The translations under genes and the position numbers were made by a program. DNA of 64,000 nucleotides from Paenibacillus donghaensis (GTDB lineage Bacteria; Bacillota; Bacilli; Paenibacillales; Paenibacillaceae), in assembly GCF_002192415.1 (NCBI RefSeq), contig NZ_CP021780.1, forward strand, positions 4,030,001-4,094,000, in the 5' to 3' direction. Below are positions 56,934 through 64,000 of the stretch, piece by piece. The first letter of the stretch is position 1, and every line of letters starts with the position of its first letter. Below the pieces are notes generated by a model. That model had not been told where the DNA came from. It saw only the letters and a program-made list of their open reading frames with translations, and did no database searches.

Positions 56934-57689
56934 TTACTCTGTGATTTTCCAATCGTATTTCTCTCCCTGTTTGCTCAATTGAATTGCAGTAACTTCTCTT
57001 TCTTGATCATCTTTATAAACCACTTTACCATTTTTATCTTCCGAAATGAACAGATTCTTTTTAAGTTCTCCCCAGGCAACCTTAATGTCTCGCTTGATGA
57101 ATTTTGACTCGTATTCACCGTATAAAGTAAATAAATCAGATAGTTTGATTCCAGACTTATCACTCGCTTTAATATTATCTATAAGGTCTTCAAGATCTGA
57201 AACAGGAATGTCTTCAGAGTAGTTAGTATTCACCCATTGAACTAATTGTTCCTCATCTTTGGTAATCTCGGGCTGCTGAGTACGACAAGTAAGATTTCGG
57301 TATGGTAATTTAATGGTCTGGCTAAGTTTCTTTTCTTTCTTACCTTTTGCAACCAATTCTTTATTTTCTTCTTTTTCAGATCGAACCAATTTTTCATGCC
57401 ACAAATGAAGATGTGTTTTAAAAAATGTAATTCCATTAACATCATTTCTTGTTGAGTTTTCTTTCCACACTTTCAACTTTTCAATCTTAGCTTCCAAAGC
57501 AGCAATATTATTATCTGCAATGGCCTCAATACTGGAAATTTTAACTTCTTTTTCGTGAATCATTCCATCGGCCCATACAGCTCCAGATAAATCTTTCACA
57601 CTCCATGATTCATCTTGCATGTAATGTACCGTTTCGTCCTGATCCTCAATTAACTCTTCTGCTTCATTCTGATAATTGTATGCTGTCAT
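56934..57689 (-). CDS. Gam-like host-nuclease inhibitor, 251 aa
   Basis: Residues 28-165 fit the Gam-family pattern: a helical stretch with IAALEAKIEKLKVW, then ITFFKTHLHLWHEKL, SQTIKLPYRNLTCRTQQPE and DEEQLVQWVNTN ('K.P.G.L..R.QQP....D...L..W'). Gam-type proteins coat DNA ends and block RecBCD/AddAB. The extra C-terminal 80 residues are beta-rich and not part of the family. ATG after AGGGAG with an AATACATA-type leader. Confidence 0.68.
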   Translation of the reverse strand: MTAYNYQNEAEELIEDQDETVHYMQDESWSVKDLSGAVWADGMIHEKEVKISSIEAIADNNIAALEAKIEKLKVWKENSTRNDVNGITFFKTHLHLWHEKLVRSEKEENKELVAKGKKEKKLSQTIKLPYRNLTCRTQQPEITKDEEQLVQWVNTNYSEDIPVSDLEDLIDNIKASDKSGIKLSDLFTLYGEYESKFIKRDIKVAWGELKKNLFISEDKNGKVVYKDDQEREVTAIQLSKQGEKYDWKITE

Positions 57690-57719
57690 TATTAAATTTC
57701 TCCCTTAATATATGTATTT

Positions 57720-58106
57720 TTACTTATTAAACTTAATATTATTTTCTTGCATGAAGTCCTCTAGAATTGTTCTTTGATCATTTGTTAATTCCAATTCATA
57801 TGTATAAATCGTTCTATCTTTTGGCAATGGTTTGTTGATTTCATTGTATTCAACAGTATTAATCCCATCGACCCAATATAGTCTGTCTCCGATATCTTGT
57901 TTGGCACTTCCTATTTCTGCTTGAATTTCAACATCATAGAACTTGTCTCCGATCTTACAAATCAAACTCACTTCGTCCTCGTAGTATCCTTGACCACAAT
58001 TGAAGAATTCGCGCCCGCAATCTTCGAAATATTCTACAATTTCACTTTTATCAGTTAGATATTTCGACTCGTATACGTCATAATCTTCTTGTAAGTACTT
58101 TTCCAT
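57720..58106 (-). CDS. Acidic hypothetical protein, 128 aa
   Basis: ATG after AGGGAG-type site. Tyr- and Asp-rich; N-terminal helix then beta. Preceded by an AATACATA leader. Unknown. Confidence 0.76.
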   Translation of the reverse strand: MEKYLQEDYDVYESKYLTDKSEIVEYFEDCGREFFNCGQGYYEDEVSLICKIGDKFYDVEIQAEIGSAKQDIGDRLYWVDGINTVEYNEINKPLPKDRTIYTYELELTNDQRTILEDFMQENNIKFNK

Positions 58107-58157
58107 CGTTTTTCTCCCTTAATATGTATTGTTATTACCGTGAAACCTATCATTTAT

Positions 58158-58394
58158 CTAATTCCTTTGATCTCTCACATATTTATGTATATCAACCAAC
58201 TCCCTAAATTTCCTCTTGTTCATCATTTCATCAATCTCATCCATCATCTGATACATGGACTCCTGGAAGTCTTTCCGTAGAGATGACGGACAATCCAATT
58301 CATTTGGAGCTGCTGCCTCATGACCTTCTTGGCTTTCATGGCAACACGACTCAAACGCATTCCACAGACAGTGTGTATTGTTACACTTCATCAT
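58158..58394 (-). CDS. Hypothetical protein with cysteine/histidine cluster, 78 aa
   Basis: Two ATGs in a row after GGTGGAG; the second is equally likely. CNNTHCLWNAFESCCHES is a recurrent metal-binding-looking start in phage proteins. Overlaps the 58381 gene by 14 nt. Unknown. Confidence 0.74.
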   Translation of the reverse strand: MMKCNNTHCLWNAFESCCHESQEGHEAAAPNELDCPSSLRKDFQESMYQMMDEIDEMMNKRKFRELVDIHKYVRDQRN

Positions 58395-58653
58395 TCTCCA
58401 CCTTTCTACGTCCGTGCCTTCCTGCCGCCAAATCGTCTAGCATTGCACTGGAAGCATATCCATTAGCAGTTCTCCAGAAAATTATATCGGCAGTTGGATA
58501 AACACCGTTGCCACAATTAGGGCAACATCTCTTTGGATTAGTCTTTTTAAACTTCACAACCCTTGGTTTGTTTCCCTTCCATCCACAATTACACATCAAT
58601 CTAATTGGTTCTGGCTGGTTGTGATATTTCTTAAATAGTTCTCCTGATACCAT
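58381..58653 (-). CDS. Zinc-ribbon protein, 90 aa
   Basis: ATG after AGAGGTG. MCNCGWKG and CCPNCGNG form a zinc ribbon; C terminus basic (GRHGRRKVEND). Unknown. Confidence 0.76.
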   Translation of the reverse strand: MVSGELFKKYHNQPEPIRLMCNCGWKGNKPRVVKFKKTNPKRCCPNCGNGVYPTADIIFWRTANGYASSAMLDDLAAGRHGRRKVENDEV

Positions 58654-58700
58654 TAACTACACCTCTCATATCCTTTTAAAAGTTATATTTCACCATACTA

Positions 58701-58877
58701 TTAGTACCAATCTGGAGCATATCGTTCACTTGCCTCTTTTATCTTTACTTTTTCTTCTAAACATTTTTCACAGAAATATGTATCGACTCTTTTAAAGTAA
58801 TCAGTCCAGCCGTTTGATTGTCTTGTTTTTTTAGTATCTAAATGAATAAATTTATGTTCACAACTCAGAACTTTCAC
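58701..58877 (-). CDS. Small zinc-finger-like protein, 58 aa
   Basis: GTG at 58877 lies on AAGAGGTG; a CTG three codons downstream has better spacing. SCEHKFIHLDT and YFCEKCLEEK provide a C..H..CxxC cluster. Ends APDWY. Found by reading the gap. Confidence 0.62.
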   Translation of the reverse strand: MKVLSCEHKFIHLDTKKTRQSNGWTDYFKRVDTYFCEKCLEEKVKIKEASERYAPDWY

Positions 58878-58892
58878 CTCTTTTTTATCAAA

Positions 58893-59459
<567 letters not shown>

Positions 59460-59470
59460 TCACGTTTTGA

Positions 59471-59596
59471 TTAGATTATGTCACCATCGCCAAAGATCAA
59501 AGCAAATAAGAAAGCTCCACCGCCACCAAGCAAAAGAGTGGCAGCAACACCTACAAAGAAACTGTTCCAATCAATACTATTGATAAATTCTTGCAT
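59471..59596 (-). CDS. Small membrane peptide, 41 aa
   Basis: ATG at 59596 with GAAGGAG about 8 nt upstream. One hydrophobic helix (SFFVGVAATLLLGGGGAFLFAL) and a short acidic end (GDGDII). Found by reading the gap. Unknown; small phage membrane peptides include holin-like and toxin-like proteins. Confidence 0.66.
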   Translation of the reverse strand: MQEFINSIDWNSFFVGVAATLLLGGGGAFLFALIFGDGDII

Positions 59597-59611
59597 GTTT
59601 ATATCTCCTTC

Positions 59612-60319
59612 CTATGATCCAAAATGTTCTAATTGATTATTCTCCAGAATCTCAATCTCTCGCTCACTAAATCCAACATCATTAAGCCTCAGAAGCATCT
59701 TACTGATCTCTTTATTGCTCACTGTCATTCCTCTCTCCACGAATCGAGGAAGTCTTACAATGGTTCCTACAATATCTCTGGCTCTGCCTTTGTTGTAGTA
59801 AATCTTACTTCCACTAACAAACTTCCAATCACTCAGACAGACGACTTTGCCATCTCTCCAATAGGTCATATTGTGTAAAAAATCAAATTGATTAATCACT
59901 TCCTCAGGCTTGCCAACCCATTGAGTAATGATCTGGTATTTGCCCAAAGTAATTGCATTTTGAGTAATAGTCATATTGATGCCATTGTACAATCCACCGC
60001 TTCGCACTTCACCTGTATAAGTTGCCTGTTTAAGAAAATAATCTCTAAGTCTTTCAACTAAATAGTTTGACTCCACAAAAAAATCATAATCCTTTGGTTC
60101 CTTGCCATGATAGAGACTGTAAATGCAGCCTCCAGATATGTACGATTTATCAAAGAATTCTTTTTGCAATTCTTCAGGTAATAGTTTAATGAGATTATCT
60201 TTAACATACAGAAGTTCATTGTTGATCTTATTGATCTTTTCATTATGTATTTGCTCTGATGTCTTATATGTATTTTTTAAAATTCCTATCTTCAACAGCA
60301 GTTGTTTAATTAGTTTCAC
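59612..60319 (-). CDS. Nucleotidyltransferase-fold protein, 235 aa
   Basis: GTG at 60319 after AGAGGAG. ISGGCIYSLYHGKEPKDYDF at about residue 60 is the GG-x(n)-DxD pol-beta-type signature; IVRLPRFVERGMTVSNKEIS aligns with the paralogue at 37975-38826. N-terminal 50 residues are a basic helix. Probably a nucleotide- or tRNA-modifying enzyme; substrate unknown. Confidence 0.78.
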   Translation of the reverse strand: MKLIKQLLLKIGILKNTYKTSEQIHNEKINKINNELLYVKDNLIKLLPEELQKEFFDKSYISGGCIYSLYHGKEPKDYDFFVESNYLVERLRDYFLKQATYTGEVRSGGLYNGINMTITQNAITLGKYQIITQWVGKPEEVINQFDFLHNMTYWRDGKVVCLSDWKFVSGSKIYYNKGRARDIVGTIVRLPRFVERGMTVSNKEISKMLLRLNDVGFSEREIEILENNQLEHFGS

Positions 60320-60356
60320 TCTGTTCTCCTCTCAATTTCTTAATCAAATTCTCCTT

Positions 60357-60827
60357 TCATTCAAACATCATATGACTAAAACCTTTTTCTTCATTAATTC
60401 CCCAATGTTCAAATTGAGATTTAACTGTTTGATCTTTTGAAACAACTATGTATAAATCGCCCAACTTACTGAGATAAGAGTCTTGTGCTTCATTAACATA
60501 TTCAGAATCCCCTACCCAGTCTACATAGAATTCATCTTTTGTTTCATCGTCATAAATCAAATTCACTGAACAAATATCTCCGTTCGATAGTCGTTCGAAG
60601 GCGTTGTGTTTATATTCTTCGATATCAAACGCAAAATAATCTTTATTAGCGTGTTTGCTAATCGCAATTGAAAATAGATCACAAGTAGTCATATGCGTAA
60701 TACTTTGATAATGTTTTGTAATATGATTTTTCAAATCTCTTACTTGAAAATTGCCTATGTGTTTGCCCTCAATGATCAATACTTCACAATTTTCTAATCC
60801 AAACTCAACCGAAGTTATTTTCTTCAA
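60357..60827 (-). CDS. Hypothetical protein, 156 aa
   Basis: TTG at 60827 after GGAGGAG. Beta-rich N terminus (VLIIEGKHIGNFQVRDL), helical middle, then YVDWVGDSEYVNEAQDSYLS. Loose relative of 51958-52389. Unknown. Confidence 0.76.
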   Translation of the reverse strand: MKKITSVEFGLENCEVLIIEGKHIGNFQVRDLKNHITKHYQSITHMTTCDLFSIAISKHANKDYFAFDIEEYKHNAFERLSNGDICSVNLIYDDETKDEFYVDWVGDSEYVNEAQDSYLSKLGDLYIVVSKDQTVKSQFEHWGINEEKGFSHMMFE

Positions 60828-60846
60828 TTAATCTCCTCCCCTTTGT

Positions 60847-61215
60847 CTAGCAGAATGTCCCAATATTCCGTCTCACCGTAAAATTGTTATTATCCAATTC
60901 TTCAATCAACTGTTCAACACTCACAATTCCATTATATTTATTTTTTATCTCATCAATCAAAACATTCAATGCCTTATCGGGCTTGCTTTTCTTTGTTTCA
61001 GGCTCACTTACCAATATATACTTCGTCAAACCGCCAGCCAATTCTTCAACATTGATTTCGTAACCAGCAACATACATCTCCTGGATTCTGGCACTGTATC
61101 GCAGAGCAACCTTGACCAAATCCACATTGGTTACACCACTATTCCCGGCAGACCGAAGCAGATTGAGAATCTTTAGTCGTTGTGATTCAGTTCTAACTTT
61201 AGTTTCAGATTTCAT
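60847..61215 (-). CDS. Winged-helix-like regulator, 122 aa
   Basis: ATG after GAGGAGG. SQRLKILNLLRSAGNSGVTN and DLVKVALRYSARIQEM resemble a winged-helix helix-turn-helix, followed by GYEINVEELAGGLTKYILV. A second helical region closes the protein. Likely a DNA-binding regulator or MerR/ArsR-like fold; target unknown. Confidence 0.66.
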   Translation of the reverse strand: MKSETKVRTESQRLKILNLLRSAGNSGVTNVDLVKVALRYSARIQEMYVAGYEINVEELAGGLTKYILVSEPETKKSKPDKALNVLIDEIKNKYNGIVSVEQLIEELDNNNFTVRRNIGTFC

Positions 61216-61216
61216 A

Positions 61217-61510
61217 TTATACCTCCTCTTGATTTTTCTTTTTCTTATTTGCTCGACCTTTAGCTAAGTTGGCAGCCAATGCAGCTCTGCGTTCATCGCT
61301 CATAACACGTTTACTGTCACTTTTCTTACGGAAGGACACTTGTTCATATCCAACTTTATAGTATGAATTCCCTTCAGAATCTGTCTTATAAGGCTCGAAG
61401 CCAGCCTTAGACATCTTATTCATAACCTTGCTTGAGGCAGAGTAGATATCCCACTGATCATCTGCATCCGAAATTCTAATCACCGTTTCACGCTCTTCTG
61501 CTAATGCCAT
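61217..61510 (-). CDS. Basic hypothetical protein, 97 aa
   Basis: ATG after GTGGGA. N-terminal domain with DADDQWDIYSASSKVMNKM and a C-terminal basic helix (RRAALAANLAKGRANKKKK). Conserved-looking in Bacillus phages; unknown. Confidence 0.76.
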   Translation of the reverse strand: MALAEERETVIRISDADDQWDIYSASSKVMNKMSKAGFEPYKTDSEGNSYYKVGYEQVSFRKKSDSKRVMSDERRAALAANLAKGRANKKKKNQEEV

Positions 61511-61551
61511 TGTTATTTCCCACTTTCATATATATTTTTTTCGTAATAGTT

Positions 61552-61788
61552 TTAATTCAAATCTTTTAGCATTCTTATAGTTTGTGGATGTCCAACTACC
61601 ATGTCACCCATTATAAAAACGTCCTTTTTAGGAATATGAATATATCCATACCGTTTCATCCATTTTTTGTTTATGCGTTTCGATTTATGCGTTTTTGCCT
61701 GTTTCTTATCAACCATATGTATATTTTCAACAAATTTAAATCCAAGCAATGCTTCACCTTCTTCTTGTAAAATGATGATTTCATACAC
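61552..61788 (-). CDS. Basic hypothetical protein, 78 aa
   Basis: GTG at 61788 directly abuts the upstream stop (TGAGTG), so likely coupled; no clear site. Lys-rich centre (DKKQAKTHKSKRINKKW) suggests nucleic-acid binding. Unknown. Confidence 0.7.
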   Translation of the reverse strand: MYEIIILQEEGEALLGFKFVENIHMVDKKQAKTHKSKRINKKWMKRYGYIHIPKKDVFIMGDMVVGHPQTIRMLKDLN

Positions 61789-61974
61789 TCAAATATAATA
61801 ATCAACTTGTCTAAGCTCACTAAAAAAATACTCTCTCATCATTTCTTTGTCCTCACCAAACTTTTCCAATTCCTTTTCAATATATTGTTGTGCGAGTTTT
61901 TCTAGGGTGAAGACACCTTTAACTTCGCTGTGAGTTGTGTCTGTTTGGTAATATACTAAAGTAACATATTGCAT
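61789..61974 (-). CDS. Small protein, 61 aa
   Basis: ATG after AAGGAG. Helical (LEKLAQQYIEKELEKFG). Immediately followed by the 61788 gene. Unknown. Confidence 0.73.
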   Translation of the reverse strand: MQYVTLVYYQTDTTHSEVKGVFTLEKLAQQYIEKELEKFGEDKEMMREYFFSELRQVDYYI

Positions 61975-62013
61975 ATTGTCTCCTTCCCTGATGAATTATC
62001 AATTCTATTCTGC

Positions 62014-62253
62014 CTATTCATTTTTTCTCCATTCCTTAATCCATCCTTTTAGTCCTTTTGAGGAATAAGAAATCTCACCCCCGAATAATCCAATCCATAC
62101 TAATGCGAAACCAACACAAGAGGTGCAGTACATATATGCATAAGCAAATCCTCCAGTCATTTCAATTGACGTATCTGGAAAGAAAATAGCAAACACCAGG
62201 AACGGAACAGCTAACAAATAAACGAACAAATGATTTAGAATATGTTTTATCAA
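62014..62253 (-). CDS. Membrane protein, 79 aa
   Basis: TTG at 62253 with AAAGGAG 10 nt upstream. Two hydrophobic segments (HLFVYLLAVPFLVFAIFF and CTSCVGFALVWIGLFGG), C terminus basic. Unknown. Confidence 0.74.
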   Translation of the reverse strand: MIKHILNHLFVYLLAVPFLVFAIFFPDTSIEMTGGFAYAYMYCTSCVGFALVWIGLFGGEISYSSKGLKGWIKEWRKNE

Positions 62254-62577
62254 CTATTTAATCTCCTTTACTTCAGCTTCAATTTCTTCATCTTCATTCA
62301 CAACTTTAATTGTTATACCGTTCGTAACCTTCTCCCACTCCTTAGAGTCGAATCCTCTAGATTTAACTCGTACCTTTCCATAGCCTTCAATAAATGTATC
62401 ATTTCTACTTACAAGCCCTGCTCGTTGAATGGCTAGATTTTCTGCGTGGCCCTCAATTGTTTTACAGTCAAAAAAGCAGTCACTGAAATTATCCATCCAC
62501 TCTTCATTAATAATATCTTCGTCTATTTCAACTATATATGTATTGGTTGTCACTACTTCACATTTAAAATATTTCAT
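62254..62577 (-). CDS. Hypothetical protein, 107 aa
   Basis: ATG after AAAGGAT. Beta-rich; N-terminal CEVVTTNTYIVEIDEDI, acidic C terminus. Starts directly at the HNH gene stop. Unknown. Confidence 0.76.
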   Translation of the reverse strand: MKYFKCEVVTTNTYIVEIDEDIINEEWMDNFSDCFFDCKTIEGHAENLAIQRAGLVSRNDTFIEGYGKVRVKSRGFDSKEWEKVTNGITIKVVNEDEEIEAEVKEIK

Positions 62578-63279
62578 TTATAAATCCTTTCTCTTCTCGC
62601 TGATGTATTTTTTGAAATCTGTCTCTAGCCACTTTGTTATCCGCTGATATCTATTTACATCATAATAGCAATTATTTTCGTTGTACCATTCAGTATAGTC
62701 GCTGATATTTTTCTCACTATTACAATAAAAACATGACGGAATACAGTTACTCAGATCATTTGCTCCAAGATTAATTGCATGCTCTCTGGCAAAATCCTTC
62801 TTTATCCTTTTTCTATGTATTTCAATAGGCATGCCACAGTAAGCGCAACAATAATCAAAATATTCTTTGCATTTATTCCATTCTTCATTTTTAATATCGT
62901 GCTTTTTATTTTCTCTATTTAACATATATAATCTAGCCTTCATTTTTCCATTTTGAGAATTTTGCCAGAGTTTTTGATATTCAGCCCTCATTTCTTTATG
63001 TTGCCTTGAATAATCTCTTTCTCTTTTTCTAATTTGTTCCCCTTTTTCTATTCTTCTGTCTTGATGATACTTCTTCAGTTTTTGATCTCCCTCGTTATAA
63101 TTTTTCTTTTGAAATTCCTTTCTGCTTTCAATAAAACAAGTCTTACACCATGAAGTTAACTTCAATTCATTGATGTTTTTCTTTTTGTTTCTATTGATTA
63201 ACTTATAGAAATAATCAATTGATGCTGGGTATGAATTCTTGCATTTCGTGCATTTTCTTAATTCTTCAATCAAAATCAA
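62578..63279 (-). CDS. HNH endonuclease, 233 aa
   Basis: TTG start at 63279 after AAAGGA. N-terminal zinc-like CTKCKNSYP...CKTC, a basic coiled middle, then the HNH module CCAYCGMPIE, AREHAINLGANDLSNCIPSC and FYCNSEK. Likely a free-standing homing endonuclease or a replication/packaging nicking enzyme. Strongly AT-rich and basic like many mobile HNH genes. Confidence 0.9.
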   Translation of the reverse strand: MILIEELRKCTKCKNSYPASIDYFYKLINRNKKKNINELKLTSWCKTCFIESRKEFQKKNYNEGDQKLKKYHQDRRIEKGEQIRKRERDYSRQHKEMRAEYQKLWQNSQNGKMKARLYMLNRENKKHDIKNEEWNKCKEYFDYCCAYCGMPIEIHRKRIKKDFAREHAINLGANDLSNCIPSCFYCNSEKNISDYTEWYNENNCYYDVNRYQRITKWLETDFKKYISEKRKDL

Positions 63280-63289
63280 TTATCCTTTC

Positions 63290-63529
63290 TTAATTACTCT
63301 CAATATATTTCTTGACTTCCTCATATGTATGGAACATACATCCCGAATCCTGTACAATTTCTTCGCCTTCTGCATCCAAATAATCGAAATCCACATCCCA
63401 AACTTGATGTTTTTTCATTAAGTCAACCAATTCCGGTCTTTTAATCTCATGGCCTTCTTTAATCAGTTTATCTTTGTAATACAATCCTTCCCAATCATCC
63501 AAACTTACAATGATAAATTTATTTTTCAT
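63290..63529 (-). CDS. Hypothetical protein, 79 aa
   Basis: Start 63529 (MKNKFIIVSLDDWEGL); the ATG overlaps the neighbour's end. The frame is open to 63613 but that would overlap 95 nt of the upstream gene. Acidic C terminus. Unknown. Confidence 0.7.
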   Translation of the reverse strand: MKNKFIIVSLDDWEGLYYKDKLIKEGHEIKRPELVDLMKKHQVWDVDFDYLDAEGEEIVQDSGCMFHTYEEVKKYIESN

Positions 63530-63791
63530 AAACATCGATCCGTTTCTGTAGTTTATTTTTACTACGCTGTTTCTTAGTCCGATTCTGAATTTTTTGCAAA
63601 CGATGAATCTCATGTTGTATATCTACCGTTTCTCCCACACCTTTTAGTGCGCGCGCAATAGCTTTTCCTCCAGACTCAAATCTGTATGCCATATTATTAA
63701 AATTATCAAATAATTCATTCATATTTTTATTTGTCACAGGGATAGTGCTAATTTCTTTCTTACTAAATAGATTAAAAATGTTAAACTTCAT
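63519..63791 (-). CDS. Basic hypothetical protein, 90 aa
   Basis: ATG at 63791 after GGAGATG. Helical, C terminus Lys/Arg-rich (NRTKKQRSKNKLQKR). Unknown. Confidence 0.72.
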   Translation of the reverse strand: MKFNIFNLFSKKEISTIPVTNKNMNELFDNFNNMAYRFESGGKAIARALKGVGETVDIQHEIHRLQKIQNRTKKQRSKNKLQKRIDVYEK

Positions 63792-63805
63792 TACAATCAT
63801 CTCCT

Positions 63806-63964
63806 TTAATAATATTTATTTTTATAATACTCCTTACCTGAAACTTCTCTGTATGTTGCCTTGCCACATTTCAAACATCTGCTAAGTGTTTCTGACTCAA
63901 AAACCTCTTCACCGCAGCTCACGCATTTGTCTGAGTCAAAACCAATTTCATTATCAATATTCAA
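63806..63964 (-). CDS. Small zinc-ribbon protein, 52 aa
   Basis: TTG at 63964 after AGAGGTG. DKCVSCGEEV and RCLKCGKAT form one zinc ribbon. Sits at the edge of the window; the rest of the operon lies beyond 64000. Confidence 0.68.
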   Translation of the reverse strand: MNIDNEIGFDSDKCVSCGEEVFESETLSRCLKCGKATYREVSGKEYYKNKYY

Positions 63965-64000
63965 TCTTTCACCTCTTTGAAGGAAATGCGGAATTTATCA

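Overview
The window looks like the early/metabolic part of a large tailed-phage genome (or a phage-like episome) whose host is a low-GC, spore-forming Bacillota bacterium. The evidence is the AT-rich sequence, strong GGAGG-type ribosome-binding sites with many TTG and GTG starts, about 120 tightly packed genes that are almost all small and on the minus strand, a phage-type primase and DnaB-like helicase, and host-flavoured genes such as the sporulation protein YyaC and an AbrB/SpoVT-type DNA-binding protein. No capsid, tail, terminase or lysis gene was recognised and no tRNA was seen.

Layout in plus-strand order (transcription mostly runs right to left). 1-5.5 kb: a truncated ParM-like actin, a GIY-YIG nuclease and a GHKL (Hsp90-like) ATPase. 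5.5-8.7 kb: small proteins, a GC-richer coiled-coil protein and YyaC. 8.8-16.7 kb: a nucleotide-metabolism block, in transcription order an Acb2-like protein, nrdD, nrdG, nrdI, nrdE, nrdF, a MazG/Cof-like hydrolase and thyX. 17-24.8 kb: small unknown genes. 24.9-26.5 kb: a RecJ-family DHH exonuclease split in its catalytic motif by a 10-nt discontinuity. 26.5-31.7 kb: small genes and a second MazG-like protein. 31.7-35 kb: primase, helicase and a zinc-finger protein. 35-48.4 kb: many small genes, two nucleotidyltransferases and an Ntn-hydrolase-like protein. 39.99 and 48.55 kb: the only two convincing plus-strand genes, a membrane protein and a lipoprotein. 49.4-64 kb: small genes, a macro-domain protein overlapping an AbrB-like regulator, a metallophosphoesterase, a Gam-like protein, a DEDD exonuclease, a third nucleotidyltransferase and an HNH nuclease.

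The genes fit together as a takeover kit: dNTP supply (aerobic and anaerobic ribonucleotide reductases, ThyX, NTP clean-up), replication (primase, helicase, RecJ, exonuclease, Gam-like end protection) and counter-defence or host manipulation (Acb2-like, macro domain, nucleotidyltransferases, YyaC).

Several features would be missed by ordinary gene calling. (1) RecJ appears to need a 10-nt hop between two GAT codons, or is a recent lesion. (2) Two genes, including the helicase, seem to start at AUU. (3) An 18-bp element (TTATAAAGTAAACATATA) recurs nine times, always on the minus strand and at the 3' end of a gene, and looks like the head of each transcription unit. (4) A short stem-loop (TGAAA-N6-TTTCA and relatives) recurs in many intercistronic gaps just before the ribosome-binding site. 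(5) About eighteen genes under 60 codons lie in apparently empty gaps. (6) Five further small genes are interrupted by single-base frameshifts and one by an in-frame stop, so either recoding, decay or residual sequence error must be considered.
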